NCBI GenBank assembly: GCA_023475165.1
Contig: JAMCWA010000099.1
Location: 76,423 to 140,422 of the forward strand
Reading direction: 5' to 3'
Source: Bacillota bacterium
Lineage (GTDB): Bacteria; Bacillota; Sulfobacillia; JAMCWA01
Length of the DNA stretch: 64,000 bases
The first letter of the stretch is position 1; each line of letters begins with the position of its first letter. The notes beneath the pieces are model-generated. The model ran no database searches, had not been told where the DNA came from, and saw only the letters and a program-made list of their open reading frames with translations. Position numbers and translations under genes: made by a program. This document shows, piece after piece, positions 52,001 to 59,591 of this stretch.

Positions 52001-54013
52001 TTATCTGGCCCCACCCGGTTCACCGATAGCATCAAACCGGCAAACCTGCTGGCAAAGCGTGCAGCCGGTACAAAGCCCTGGATCAATGGTGACTTTCTTG
52101 CCGCTGCTGGTTAGGGCCGGGCATCCCAGCCCCAAGCAGAGGCGGCAGCCGGTGCATTTTTCGGCGTCCACAACCAGAGGCGACCAGGAGCTGCGATCCA
52201 ATAGGACACAGTTCCGTCGGGCAATGATAACCGACGGTCCGTCCTCCTGCCCCGCCTCTCGCAAGGCCTGGCCGGTGGCCTCCAGGTCGTAGGGGTCGAC
52301 GACCCTGACCCTCTCCACCCCGAGAGCCTCTACCAGTTTCACCAGGTCGACCTCGGGAGCCGGCTCCCCCCGGGCGTTCCTTCCCGTGCCGGGGTTATGC
52401 TGATGCCCCGTCATGGCAGTAATGCGATTATCCAGGATAAGCACGGTCACATTCCCCTGGTTATAGACAATGTCCATCAGGCCGGTGACACCGGAATGGA
52501 GAAATGTGGAATCTCCGATGACGGCCACCACCTTTTCCCCATCCTCTCCTCCGCCAGCCTTGGCCAAACCCTGCGCCATCCCCAGGCTGGCCCCCATGGA
52601 AATCTGAAAGTGCATGGCCGAGAGTGGTGGCAAGGCCCCTAAAGTGTAGCAACCGATGTCACCGCTGACCAGGGACTTTGAGCGTTTGAGGTTGTAAAAA
52701 ACCCCGCGGTGGGGACAACCCGGGCAGAGAACGGGCGGACGCAGGGGAGCCTCCTCCTTGAAAGAGGCCTCCTCCCTGGAAAACCAAGCCTCCTCCTTGA
52801 AAGGGGCTGCCCTGGAAGAGACAGGCTTCTCTGGGGGCAAGACAGGGGTGGCTGTTGGAAGTGAGTCCATCTTCCGAGGGTTCTTATCACCTTTGCCCGG
52901 TAAAGAAGCCATCTCCCCAGAGGACTCAAAGGCTGCCAGACTAGCCGCAACGAGGTCAGGGGTCAATTCGCCCACCCGCGGCCAGATCTCCCCGCCCGCT
53001 ACCTTAATTCCCAGGGCGCGGATCTCCGTTTCCAGGAAAGGATCCAATTCCTCCACCACGTAGAGGTCCTTAACCATGTGCGCCAGTTCTCGCAGAGTTC
53101 TGGCTGGAAGCGGATAGGTCATTCCCAGTTTTAGAACGGTTGCAGTGGGGAAGACCTCGCGCAGGTGCTGATAGGTAACCCCAGAAGTGATAAACCCCAT
53201 CTCAAGGTCACCCCATTCCAGCCGATTGAGACCCAGTAACCGGCGCCCGATCGCCCCGGCCAGATCCTTTTCCCCCGTGGTTAGCCCGCCGGTCCTGCTC
53301 ACCGGGACTTCTAAAATAACTTGATTCGCCAGCTCGCTCAGTTTTCCCAGACGCTCCTCCACCAGCGGGTGCCGCCGCCGGGCGTGGGCCGGGACCATGA
53401 CATACTTTTCAATCTTTCTTTCCAAAGCCTTCTCCGGAGGGATCTGCCTGTCTCCCCAATGAACCAGGCTCCGCGAGTGGGCAATGCGGGTGGTGGTGCG
53501 CAAAAGAACCGGGGTGTCAAAAGCTTCGCTGAGAGTCACGCCCAAGCCCACGAAATCCTTGGCTTCCTGGCTGTCGGCCGGCTCTAAGACTGGTATCTTG
53601 GCCAATCGGGCATAATGGCGGCTGTCCTGCTCATTTTGCGAGCTCCACATCCCCGGGTCATCGGCCACCACCACGATCAGGCCGCCGTTGACGCCGGTGT
53701 AAGAGACGGTCATGAGGGGGTCGGCTGCCACGTTCAAACCGACGTGTTTCATGGTGGCCATGGCTCTGGCGCCACGAAAAGAGGCACCGGCAGCGACCTC
53801 CAGGGCGACCTTCTCATTGGGAGCCCACTCGGCGTAAAGATCATGGTATTTGACGGCGTTCTCAATGATCTCGGTGCTGGGCGTACCGGGATAACCGGCG
53901 ATGACGCTTATTCCAGCTTCGTAGGCGCCACGGGCGATGGCCTCGTTTCCGGAGATGACCACCCCCACCCCCACGGGCCGGGCGGGTTTTTCGGAATTCC
54001 TGGCGATCGACAC
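52001..54013 (-). CDS. iorA: Indolepyruvate:ferredoxin oxidoreductase, alpha subunit
   Basis: The 670-residue subunit binds thiamine diphosphate (GDSTFLHSGVTGLMD) and has a C-terminal ferredoxin domain with two Cys clusters (CTGCRLCLGLGC and CTGCTLCQQVC). With IorB it converts indolepyruvate and similar acids to acyl-CoA. A 65-residue insertion at about 360-424 contains repeated FKEEA/FSREEA units before CPGCPHRG and is not typical of IorA. The GTG at 54013 follows GAGGGGTGG; a longer reading would include the hairpin at 54053. Confidence 0.93.
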   Translation of the reverse strand: MSIARNSEKPARPVGVGVVISGNEAIARGAYEAGISVIAGYPGTPSTEIIENAVKYHDLYAEWAPNEKVALEVAAGASFRGARAMATMKHVGLNVAADPLMTVSYTGVNGGLIVVVADDPGMWSSQNEQDSRHYARLAKIPVLEPADSQEAKDFVGLGVTLSEAFDTPVLLRTTTRIAHSRSLVHWGDRQIPPEKALERKIEKYVMVPAHARRRHPLVEERLGKLSELANQVILEVPVSRTGGLTTGEKDLAGAIGRRLLGLNRLEWGDLEMGFITSGVTYQHLREVFPTATVLKLGMTYPLPARTLRELAHMVKDLYVVEELDPFLETEIRALGIKVAGGEIWPRVGELTPDLVAASLAAFESSGEMASLPGKGDKNPRKMDSLPTATPVLPPEKPVSSRAAPFKEEAWFSREEASFKEEAPLRPPVLCPGCPHRGVFYNLKRSKSLVSGDIGCYTLGALPPLSAMHFQISMGASLGMAQGLAKAGGGEDGEKVVAVIGDSTFLHSGVTGLMDIVYNQGNVTVLILDNRITAMTGHQHNPGTGRNARGEPAPEVDLVKLVEALGVERVRVVDPYDLEATGQALREAGQEDGPSVIIARRNCVLLDRSSWSPLVVDAEKCTGCRLCLGLGCPALTSSGKKVTIDPGLCTGCTLCQQVCRFDAIGEPGGAR

Positions 54014-54052
54014 ATTACCACCCCTCGATGATACGGCTCCCGAAATATAAAA

Positions 54053-54082
54053 CCCTGGCCAAAATACTGTATTTCGCCAGGG
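54053..54082 (-). terminator. Terminator-like hairpin between tdk and iorA
   Basis: CCCTGGC pairs with GCCAGGG, with an inner AAATAC/GTATTT extension, followed by TTTTATATTT on the minus strand. It lies 78 bp after tdk and 40 bp before iorA, so it ends tdk transcripts or attenuates iorA. Confidence 0.7.
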
Positions 54083-54142
54083 TGGATGTAATTCCTGCAA
54101 GGATTAGTTTTTTATTCTTCCATCACCAGAGGACGCTCGAAG

Positions 54143-54165
54143 GGTTCTTCAGCAGTCTCCTAGGG
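54143..54165 (-). repeat. Family A end at the tdk stop codon
   Basis: TTCTTCAGCAGTCTCCTAGG matches the family A 3' end. The TAG within CCTAGG is the tdk stop codon on the minus strand. Confidence 0.65.
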
Positions 54166-54744
54166 TAAGACCACGTGGTGTTTGCGGCACCGCGCCTCGT
54201 AGTAATCGCTGGCCCCAACCAAGACGACCGGGTCGGAATGGCGGGCCGGCTGCCCGTTGACGATCCGCTGGGTCATGGTGGCCGGTTCCCCACAGATAAC
54301 GCAGATGGCGTGAAGCTTGGTGTCCTCGTCGGCAACGGCCAGGAGCTGGGGCATTGGTCCGAAGGGTTCACCCCGAAAATCAGTGTCCAGCCCGGCGATG
54401 ATAACGCGGTAGGAAAGTTTGGCCAGGTCCTGCACCAAAGACACCAGGCCTTGATCAAAGAACTGGGCCTCGTCGAAGGCGATGACGGGACGGGGAAATT
54501 TCTGTTCGGCGAAAATCCTCTCGCGCGCCTCACGACTGTCGCCCACATCGCGGGCCACCAAGCGAAAACCATTGTGGGAAACAATCTCATCGCTGCTGCG
54601 GACGTCAATCTTGGGTTTGAAGACCAGGGCCTCCTGATTGGCATATCTCAACCGGTTCAACCGGCGGATCAATTCCTCCGTCTTACCGGCAAACATGCAA
54701 CCCCGGATGACCTCGATGTAGCCAGTGTCCTTGGGTTTGTACAC
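54160..54744 (-). CDS. tdk: Thymidine kinase
   Basis: The 194-residue type II thymidine kinase phosphorylates thymidine for salvage. It has the P-loop GCMFAGKT (15-22), the Walker-B-like FDEAQFF, the zinc-site CVICG, and the C-terminal lasso region DPVVLVGASDYYEARCRKHH with further zinc ligands. The start is GTG at 54744 after GGGAGGCGATG. It is separate from its neighbours. Confidence 0.95.
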   Translation of the reverse strand: MYKPKDTGYIEVIRGCMFAGKTEELIRRLNRLRYANQEALVFKPKIDVRSSDEIVSHNGFRLVARDVGDSREARERIFAEQKFPRPVIAFDEAQFFDQGLVSLVQDLAKLSYRVIIAGLDTDFRGEPFGPMPQLLAVADEDTKLHAICVICGEPATMTQRIVNGQPARHSDPVVLVGASDYYEARCRKHHVVLP

Positions 54745-54799
54745 CAGTCATCGCCTCCCGGGCATAAATAATTCGGTACCGGCGCCCGGGATTCCTGCA

Positions 54800-55627
54800 T
54801 CAATGGCCTCCTTCCGATTTCTCCGCTCCGCCGGTAAAGTGGTCGTAGATGGTCCGGGAGATTTCGGCAATGGCCTGGATCCCCTGGCGTTCTTCCTTCA
54901 GGTCCTTACTGAGGATGGAGATGGCGTACGCCTGACCCGGCAAGAAGACAATCCCGACGTCATTCCTGGTGCCTGGAATGAACCCCGTCTTGTGGGCCAC
55001 CTGCCAGCGAGGCAGGCTCCCAATACCCCCGTTGGCCGGCGGAAAGAGGGCCGGGATAAGATCGTTATACTGCTGCTTTTTCATGATCCCGATCATGCGC
55101 TGGCCAGAACGGTAGGAAACTACCTTACCCTTTGTCATCAGCTCCAGAAGGTGGGTCATATCCCAGGGCGTAACGGTATTGTTACCCCTTCTCTCGGCCG
55201 GGATGACCATCAACTTATTATAGACCACGGTGTTTTTCAAACCCAGAGCCGTCATGTAGCTATTGACGTTCTCGATCCCCACCAAATCCAGAAGCATGTT
55301 GGTAGCAGTATTGTCGCTGACGATTATCATCAGGGTTACCAGGTCTAAAACCGGCAACTCGATCCCCGGGGTGAGGGTTTGCAGGATCCCCGACCCCCCC
55401 ACTTGATCCTCAGCCGTCAGCTTGATCCGTTGATCCAGGCGGAACTTGCCTTCCTCAGCCTGGCGGAAGACCTCGGCCATTATGGGCACCTTAATGACGC
55501 TGGCCGCGGGAAAGGCCTCCTCGGCGCCAAGATGAATCTCCTCACCCGATTCCAGGTGTTTGACCGCAAGGCCGAAGGTCCACTGGACCCGGCCGGCGAT
55601 TTCCTGGATTCTTTCCTTGATCTCCAT
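54800..55627 (-). CDS. Class A beta-lactamase-like serine hydrolase
   Basis: The 275-residue protein has the serine hydrolase triad of motifs: S43-x-x-K46 (ASVIKVP), S104-D-N (VSDNTATN) and K213-T-G (HKTGFIPG). This matches class A beta-lactamases and related D,D-peptidases. No signal peptide is visible at the N-terminus (MEIKERIQEIAG), which is odd for a cell-wall enzyme; the role may not be beta-lactam resistance. It ends near tdk and is not coupled to it. Confidence 0.88.
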   Translation of the reverse strand: MEIKERIQEIAGRVQWTFGLAVKHLESGEEIHLGAEEAFPAASVIKVPIMAEVFRQAEEGKFRLDQRIKLTAEDQVGGSGILQTLTPGIELPVLDLVTLMIIVSDNTATNMLLDLVGIENVNSYMTALGLKNTVVYNKLMVIPAERRGNNTVTPWDMTHLLELMTKGKVVSYRSGQRMIGIMKKQQYNDLIPALFPPANGGIGSLPRWQVAHKTGFIPGTRNDVGIVFLPGQAYAISILSKDLKEERQGIQAIAEISRTIYDHFTGGAEKSEGGH

Positions 55628-55696
55628 TTTTCTCCCTCCTACTATGCTCTCTCGTTATTGCAGCCCTGTCCTACCCCAACCTAAAGTTCTTCGGCG

Positions 55697-55740
55697 GATT
55701 GCGACAACGCAGATGGGGGTTTTCCAGCGGTCTCCCAGTA
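55697..55740 (-). repeat. Family A 5'-end fragment
   Basis: GCAGATGGGGGTTTTCCAGC and GGTCTCCCAG are the inverted start of family A. It lies between the beta-lactamase-like gene and the rpsI terminator. Confidence 0.6.
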
Positions 55741-55748
55741 TCCAAATG

Positions 55749-55772
55749 AAAAAAGCCAGGGTAATCCCTGGC
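55749..55772 (-). terminator. Intrinsic terminator of rplM-rpsI
   Basis: GCCAGGG and CCCTGGC form a perfect stem around ATTA, followed on the minus strand by TTTTTT, 10 bp after the rpsI stop. Confidence 0.92.
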
Positions 55773-55781
55773 CTTCCTTGA

Positions 55782-56174
55782 CTAACGTTTGGAGAACTGT
55801 GGAGCCTTGCGGGCCTTCTTCAACCCGTACTTGCGACGCTCCTTCATCCGTGGATCGCGGGTGAGGAGACCGGCCTTCTTCAGGGCCAACCGCAGGGATC
55901 CATCCACCTTCAAGAGAGCCCGGGCAATACCGTGCCGAACCGCACCAGCCTGGCCGGAGGTCCCTCCCCCGCGCACCAGAACCACCACATCATATCTGCC
56001 GAGGGTGTTGGTGAGGACCAGGGGCTGACGTACCCTGTTCTGTAAAGTCTTCAACCCGAAATATTCTTCCACGGGGCGTTCATTGACCACAATGTCCCCG
56101 CGGCCCGGGAGAAGCCGCACCCTGGCCACAGCTTCCTTGCGGCGACCGGTTCCAATGTACTGTAACTGAGCCAC
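55782..56174 (-). CDS. rpsI: 30S ribosomal protein S9
   Basis: The 130-residue protein is a complete S9: [17 protein letters not shown] at the start, [19 protein letters not shown] in the middle and the basic tail [14 protein letters not shown] that reaches the decoding site. It follows rplM by 23 bp in one operon and ends in a strong terminator. Confidence 0.97.
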   Translation of the reverse strand: MAQLQYIGTGRRKEAVARVRLLPGRGDIVVNERPVEEYFGLKTLQNRVRQPLVLTNTLGRYDVVVLVRGGGTSGQAGAVRHGIARALLKVDGSLRLALKKAGLLTRDPRMKERRKYGLKKARKAPQFSKR

Positions 56175-56197
56175 CTCTTAACCTCCCTTCCCCTCGT

Positions 56198-56629
56198 TCA
56201 TATCTTCAATTCTTCCGGCTTCTGGGCGGCGTGGGGGTGCTCGGGACCTCGATAGACCTTGAGCTTCTTACCCATTTTGCGGCCCAGACGGTTATGCTGA
56301 AGCATCCCCTTGACTGCCAGTTCAATGACCTTTTCTGGTTTGCTGGCTAAAAGCTTACCGTAGGGGATGGCCTTCAGCCCCCCGGGATACATGCTGTGGT
56401 GATACCAGATCTTTGTTTCCTTCTTGTTCCCGGTGAGAACGACTTTCTCTGCATTCACCACAATAACAAAATCCCCTGTGTCAAGATGAGGGGTGTAAGT
56501 GGGCTTATGCTTACCTCTCAAGATGCTGGCCACCTGGCTGGCCAGACGGCCCAAAGGCTTCCCCGTGGCATCCACAACGAACCACTTCCTCTGGATGTCC
56601 TGGGGCTTGGCCATGAAGGTTGTGCGCAA
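56198..56629 (-). CDS. rplM: 50S ribosomal protein L13
   Basis: The 143-residue protein matches L13 throughout: [29 protein letters not shown], and [15 protein letters not shown] at the end. The TTG at 56629 gives [10 protein letters not shown], the same N-terminus as Bacillus L13, so I prefer it to the ATG at 56614. GGGAGGGAAAGG lies upstream. A structured leader and a strong promoter precede it. Confidence 0.97.
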   Translation of the reverse strand: MRTTFMAKPQDIQRKWFVVDATGKPLGRLASQVASILRGKHKPTYTPHLDTGDFVIVVNAEKVVLTGNKKETKIWYHHSMYPGGLKAIPYGKLLASKPEKVIELAVKGMLQHNRLGRKMGKKLKVYRGPEHPHAAQKPEELKI

Positions 56630-56634
56630 CTTCC

Positions 56635-56770
56635 TTTCCCTCCCTGAGTAAGACCGAACACAGAACTAGACTTCCGGTCAATTGGTATAAGCCGACAAAA
56701 GCCACTCCCAGCTATTGGGAAAGTGGCCGACGCTGCCCGGCTAGTAAGTTTCCTCAAGCCCGGGGCTCAC
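56635..56770 (-). ncRNA. Probable L13 leader (autoregulatory 5' UTR)
   Basis: The transcribed leader of rplM contains a strong hairpin (GCCACT...AGTGGC with inner CCCA/TGGG, 56701-56727) followed by TTTTGTCGGC, and a GCCGGGCAGCGTCGGC segment before it. Firmicutes rplM genes often carry such an L13-binding leader. I recognise the position and the hairpin, not a full consensus match. Confidence 0.5.
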
Positions 56771-56824
56771 CGACCGCGAGGAACCTTGGGGCCAGGCGCG
56801 AAATTGGCAAAGTCCACAAAGATG

Positions 56825-56853
56825 ATTTTAATATAGCCAAAAAGCCATGTCAA
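56825..56853 (-). promoter_or_regulatory. Sigma-A promoter of rplM-rpsI
   Basis: On the minus strand TTGACA (56853-56848) and TAAAAT (56830-56825) are 17 bp apart. Transcription would start near 56817, about 190 bp before rplM. Confidence 0.88.
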
Positions 56854-56938
56854 GAAAAAGATTTCGGCAGCGGCATAATGACGTGAGGCGTCGCTTCTCG
56901 AGTTCTTTATCGAGGTCATCAAGGCAGATGTTGGTCAG

Positions 56939-57034
56939 GAGCGGGCTTAAGGGACCTCTTACCCGTGGAAGGCGGGTTCATTGGGAGCGGCTGAGAGGGG
57001 TGGATGCTACCAAAGAGTGGGCTTAAGGGACCTC
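56939..57034. repeat. 20-bp direct repeat upstream of the exporter gene
   Basis: GAGCGGGCTTAAGGGACCTC at 56939-56958 recurs with one change at 57015-57034, 76 bp apart. The gap between rplM and the exporter gene holds this, two promoters and no gene. Confidence 0.7.
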
Positions 57035-57086
57035 CTGAAGCGGTGCCCTCTTCAACCATAAATGGCCTGGAATTAGGGCAGTTACC

Positions 57087-57116
57087 TTGACTTTTTCCAC
57101 CCAAAACCTTTATAAT
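57087..57116 (+). promoter_or_regulatory. Sigma-A promoter of the exporter gene
   Basis: TTGACT (57087-57092) and TATAAT (57111-57116) are 18 bp apart, 42 bp before the GTG start at 57158. Confidence 0.85.
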
Positions 57117-57123
57117 CTAAAAT

Positions 57124-57138
57124 GTTTAATTACTAAAC
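57124..57138 (+). promoter_or_regulatory. MarR-type operator candidate
   Basis: GTTTAATTACTAAAC is an inverted repeat (GTTTA/TAAAC) just downstream of the -10, where a repressor would block transcription. The MarR gene at 58943 is the obvious candidate to bind it. Confidence 0.6.
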
Positions 57139-57157
57139 TATTCTTGGGGGGCTGCCC

Positions 57158-58741
57158 GTGCAAAAATTGTCGGCAAAGCGTAAGCTGGTCATCATCGTGG
57201 GCGTCCTTTTGGGCATGCTGCTGGGAGCGCTGGATCAAACCGTGGTCGGGACGGCCATGCCTCGGATCATCAGCGAACTGAGGGGAATGAACCTCTATAG
57301 CTGGGTTTTCACCGCTTACATGCTGGCCTCCACTGCCGCCGTCCCCATCTTTGGGAAACTCTCAGACATCTATGGACGAAAGACCTTTTACCTCCTGGGC
57401 ATCGGCCTTTTCCTGCTTGGATCCTGGCTCTCCGGGGCCGCCGCGAACATGGTTCAGCTGATCAACTATCGCGGCCTGCAAGGTTTGGGCGGCGGGATCA
57501 TGATGGCCAATTCCATGGCCATCGTCGGCGATATCTTCCCGCCGGCCGAACGGGGGAAATGGCAGGGGGTCATGGGGGCTGCCTTTGGTTTGGCCAGCAT
57601 CATTGGCCCAGTCCTCGGCGGCTACATTACTGACCACATGAACTGGCGCTGGGTCTTCTATGTCAATCTCCCGGTTGGGCTGTTGGCCCTGGCCGTCCTG
57701 GGCGTCGCTCTCCCGAAACCGGAGCGCGGCGTCGATCGCCAGGTGGACTATTGGGGAGCAGCCACTCTTCTGATTGCCGTCGTCCCCCTTCTCCTGGGCT
57801 TTTCCTGGGCTGGTACCCAGTATCCGTGGCTATCCACGCCCATCCTTGGACTTTTCGCCTTGGCCGCCCTGGGCCTGGCCGCCTTTATCTGGGTGGAAAG
57901 CCGGGCAGCTGAGCCAATCATCCCGCTCCTCCTTTTCGCCAACCCCATCTTCACCGTTTCCGCCCTCATCGTCTTCACTACGGGCGTAGGCATGTTCGGG
58001 GCCATCATGTTTGTACCCCTCTTCATGCAAGGGGTTCTGGGAATAACCGCCACCTACTCCGGGCTCATCCTCACCCCGATGATGCTGAGCGCCATCTTCG
58101 CCAGTGCCATCAGCGGGCAGATCATGTCCCGCTGGGGGCGTTACCGCCTCCTCTCCGTCATTGGGACCGGCCTCGTCGCGGTCGGGATGGCCCTTTTTGC
58201 CCAGATGACCGTAGACACGCCGGAGGCGGTGGCGTTGCGCAATATGGTCATAACGGGCCTGGGGATGGGGGTGACCATGCCCATCTTCGTCATCATCGTC
58301 CAGAACGCTCTACCTTACCGCTTCATGGGCGTGGTGACCGCCGCCATTCAGTTTTTCCGCTCCGTAGGAGGCACCGTCGGCGTGGCCATCATGGGTTCCC
58401 TCATGTCCAACCGCTTCCACCGGGAAATGGCCAACCTCCTGCCCCCGCAAATGGGCCAGATGATCCCTTTAGATAAGTTCCAGGCCCTGGAAAACCCCCA
58501 GGCCCTGCTCAACGCCAAGGGACTGGAGGCCATGGCCCGCAACCTGCCCCCGGGCATGGCTTCCCTTTTGAACCAGGTTCTGCTGAAAATTAAAGTGGCC
58601 CTGGCCACGGCCATCAGTCAGGCCTTCTGGACGGGCGCTCTCATCCTTCTTGTCGCTTTCGTCCTCTCCTTCTTCTTACGGGAAATACCCTTGCGCCGGC
58701 AACATCATCCCGACCAGACCCAAGAAAGTCCGGGGCTGTGA
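57158..58741 (+). CDS. MFS multidrug exporter, DHA2 family (EmrB/QacA type)
   Basis: The 527-residue membrane protein has about 14 helices, the MFS motif LSDIYGRK, LDQTVVGTAMPRI in helix 1 and the antiporter motif C (GPVLGGYI). It probably exports drugs or toxic metabolites against protons. The start is GTG at 57158 with GGGGGGCT upstream. A MarR regulator is encoded 202 bp downstream on the same strand, and the promoter carries a matching palindrome. Confidence 0.93.
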   Translation: MQKLSAKRKLVIIVGVLLGMLLGALDQTVVGTAMPRIISELRGMNLYSWVFTAYMLASTAAVPIFGKLSDIYGRKTFYLLGIGLFLLGSWLSGAAANMVQLINYRGLQGLGGGIMMANSMAIVGDIFPPAERGKWQGVMGAAFGLASIIGPVLGGYITDHMNWRWVFYVNLPVGLLALAVLGVALPKPERGVDRQVDYWGAATLLIAVVPLLLGFSWAGTQYPWLSTPILGLFALAALGLAAFIWVESRAAEPIIPLLLFANPIFTVSALIVFTTGVGMFGAIMFVPLFMQGVLGITATYSGLILTPMMLSAIFASAISGQIMSRWGRYRLLSVIGTGLVAVGMALFAQMTVDTPEAVALRNMVITGLGMGVTMPIFVIIVQNALPYRFMGVVTAAIQFFRSVGGTVGVAIMGSLMSNRFHREMANLLPPQMGQMIPLDKFQALENPQALLNAKGLEAMARNLPPGMASLLNQVLLKIKVALATAISQAFWTGALILLVAFVLSFFLREIPLRRQHHPDQTQESPGL

Positions 58742-58942
58742 GCAGTGGCGGCGAGGGCTAAATCTCTCGTAAGGTGGCTGGTTGTGCTATTTCCATTGGG
58801 GCGTGGCCGTGAGCGCTGGCGTTGAGGCAGGGGTCTTTCGTGAGGTAGTCGGTTGCGACCCGATCGTTGGCTGGTGTAACCATGCGCGCAGCAGGACATG
58901 GCCTGGGACCTCGCGAATCGCAAAGGTGGGTGAAAGAGATCC

Positions 58943-59377
58943 ATGATCTCGGAAGAAAAAAAGGGTGAATATCTCGCCCGGTTTGAAAGCCTCTTTCGAC
59001 AGGCTATGCGGCGGTTTCACTGGGACCGTGCGGCGGCCTGGCCGCAACTGACTCGACCCCAGCTCCTTTTCCTGCGTTACCTGGCCGAACGCGGGACTTC
59101 GCGGGTCACCGATGTGGCCCGGGAGCTGGAGATTACCCCGGGCGCCGTAACCAGCCTCTGCAACGGCCTGGTCAAACTCGGTTTGATCGCCCGGCGCCGG
59201 GGCGAAACGGACCGGCGGGAGGTTTTTCTCTCCCTGAGCCCCGCCGGCCAAAACCTGCTCCAAGCAACCGACCGGCTCCGGCAACAGAAGTTGGAGCTTT
59301 TACTGGAAAAACTTACCGAAGAAGAGATCGAGACCTTTTTCCGGCTTTGGGAACGGATCATCGAGATCCTGGGGTAG
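58943..59377 (+). CDS. MarR-family transcriptional regulator
   Basis: The 144-residue protein has the MarR winged helix (VTDVARELEITPGAVTSLCNGLVKLG with wing RRRGETDRREVFL). It probably represses the exporter gene just upstream through the palindrome at 57124. The ATG follows AAAGAGATCC. The preceding 200 bp hold no gene. Confidence 0.92.
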   Translation: MISEEKKGEYLARFESLFRQAMRRFHWDRAAAWPQLTRPQLLFLRYLAERGTSRVTDVARELEITPGAVTSLCNGLVKLGLIARRRGETDRREVFLSLSPAGQNLLQATDRLRQQKLELLLEKLTEEEIETFFRLWERIIEILG

Positions 59378-59591
59378 ATTTCGCCCAACGCCTAGCCAGG
59401 CTATTGGCAAGAAGCTAACCACGGCGTATAATGCTTTTAAGACCTAGACGAAGGAGGTAATTCCGGCTCGGGGGTCCGGTGGCCAAGAAGCTTTGGCGAG
59501 GAAAAAGGTCGGGAGGAATGTAATCGTCCGGTCTGGCTACACTTTTCACTATGTCAGCCACTCGTGGTGACTCCGACGCTGGGCAAGCACC

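Noticed and set aside
54800-55627. A transferable beta-lactam resistance gene
   Set aside because: There is no signal peptide and no linked resistance or mobile gene; the motifs fit many chromosomal serine hydrolases.
59378-59591. A molybdenum-cofactor riboswitch
   Set aside because: The leader does not show the conserved Moco sequence blocks that I know.
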